Shown here one piece after another: positions 32,108 to 32,108 of a stretch of DNA of 32,108 bases. Location of the stretch: the NCBI GenBank assembly GCA_900315745.1, contig ONAG01000045.1:1-32108 (forward strand). The letters run 5' to 3'. The position numbers were made by a program, and so were the translations under genes. The DNA is from an uncultured Prevotellaceae bacterium. Its GTDB lineage: Bacteria; Bacteroidota; Bacteroidia; Bacteroidales; Bacteroidaceae. The number at the start of each line of letters is the position of its first letter. Position 1 is the first letter of the stretch. The notes beneath the pieces are model-generated. The model was not told the origin of the DNA and did no database searches. It saw nothing but the letters and a program-made list of their open reading frames with translations.

Positions 32108-32108
32108 T

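Overview
The window looks like a chromosomal segment of a Prevotella-like member of the Bacteroidales. Several features support this. Many genes have promoters of the Bacteroidetes form (TTTG, 19-21 bases, TAnnTTTG) and lack Shine-Dalgarno sequences. The gene repertoire is typical of gut or oral Prevotella: a TraB/GumN remnant, a PII-Amt-porin cluster, a class 1B PyrDK and a secreted protein with a dockerin-like tail. The genus is inferred from these traits; no marker gene was compared.

Layout. 1-3.8 kb is an accessory stretch: an IS4-family transposase at the left edge, a small methyltransferase, a metallo-beta-lactamase-fold hydrolase, and a decayed TraB/GumN gene. 3.8-5.9 kb holds a hexapeptide acetyltransferase, an unrecognised lipoprotein with a possible thioredoxin-like fold, and a secreted protein with an Asn/His/Gly-rich tail. 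6.2-8.7 kb is a nitrogen operon: PII regulator, ammonium channel, outer-membrane porin-like protein. Nearly identical terminators lie just before and just after it. A tRNA-Pro(CGG) on the minus strand follows.

9-14 kb (minus strand) holds a lipoprotein and an SH3 protein, then two tandem NSS-type sodium symporters with a membrane-anchored helix-hairpin-helix protein. 14-18.2 kb holds a VanZ-like protein (plus) that overlaps a CYTH protein tail-to-tail. The CYTH gene ends a minus-strand run of long-chain acyl-CoA ligase, prfB, a 47-residue membrane protein and CYTH. 18.4-20.1 kb is slyD-aroC with a 1-base gap. pyrK-pyrD lie opposite on the minus strand, and an orphan promoter plus hairpin between aroC and pyrD may mark a small RNA.

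22-26 kb holds a HTH regulator, a roughly 600-base AT-rich gene-free tract full of palindromes, and holA. holA is divergent from an HsdR-N-like nuclease gene and a TerB-DnaJ gene, and the two directions share a perfect 38-base palindrome carrying both -7 boxes. 26-32 kb (minus) holds an AldA-type aldehyde dehydrogenase, nif3 with a C4 zinc-ribbon coiled-coil protein, and the 3' part of a large secreted protein ending in dockerin-like repeats, cut by the window edge.

Most of the window is housekeeping. I see no clear defence island, prophage, CRISPR array or other large novel system. The more unusual signals are regulatory (palindromic promoters, orphan promoter, repeated terminators), the decayed TraB gene, the AT-rich tract, and the two low-complexity or dockerin-bearing secreted proteins.
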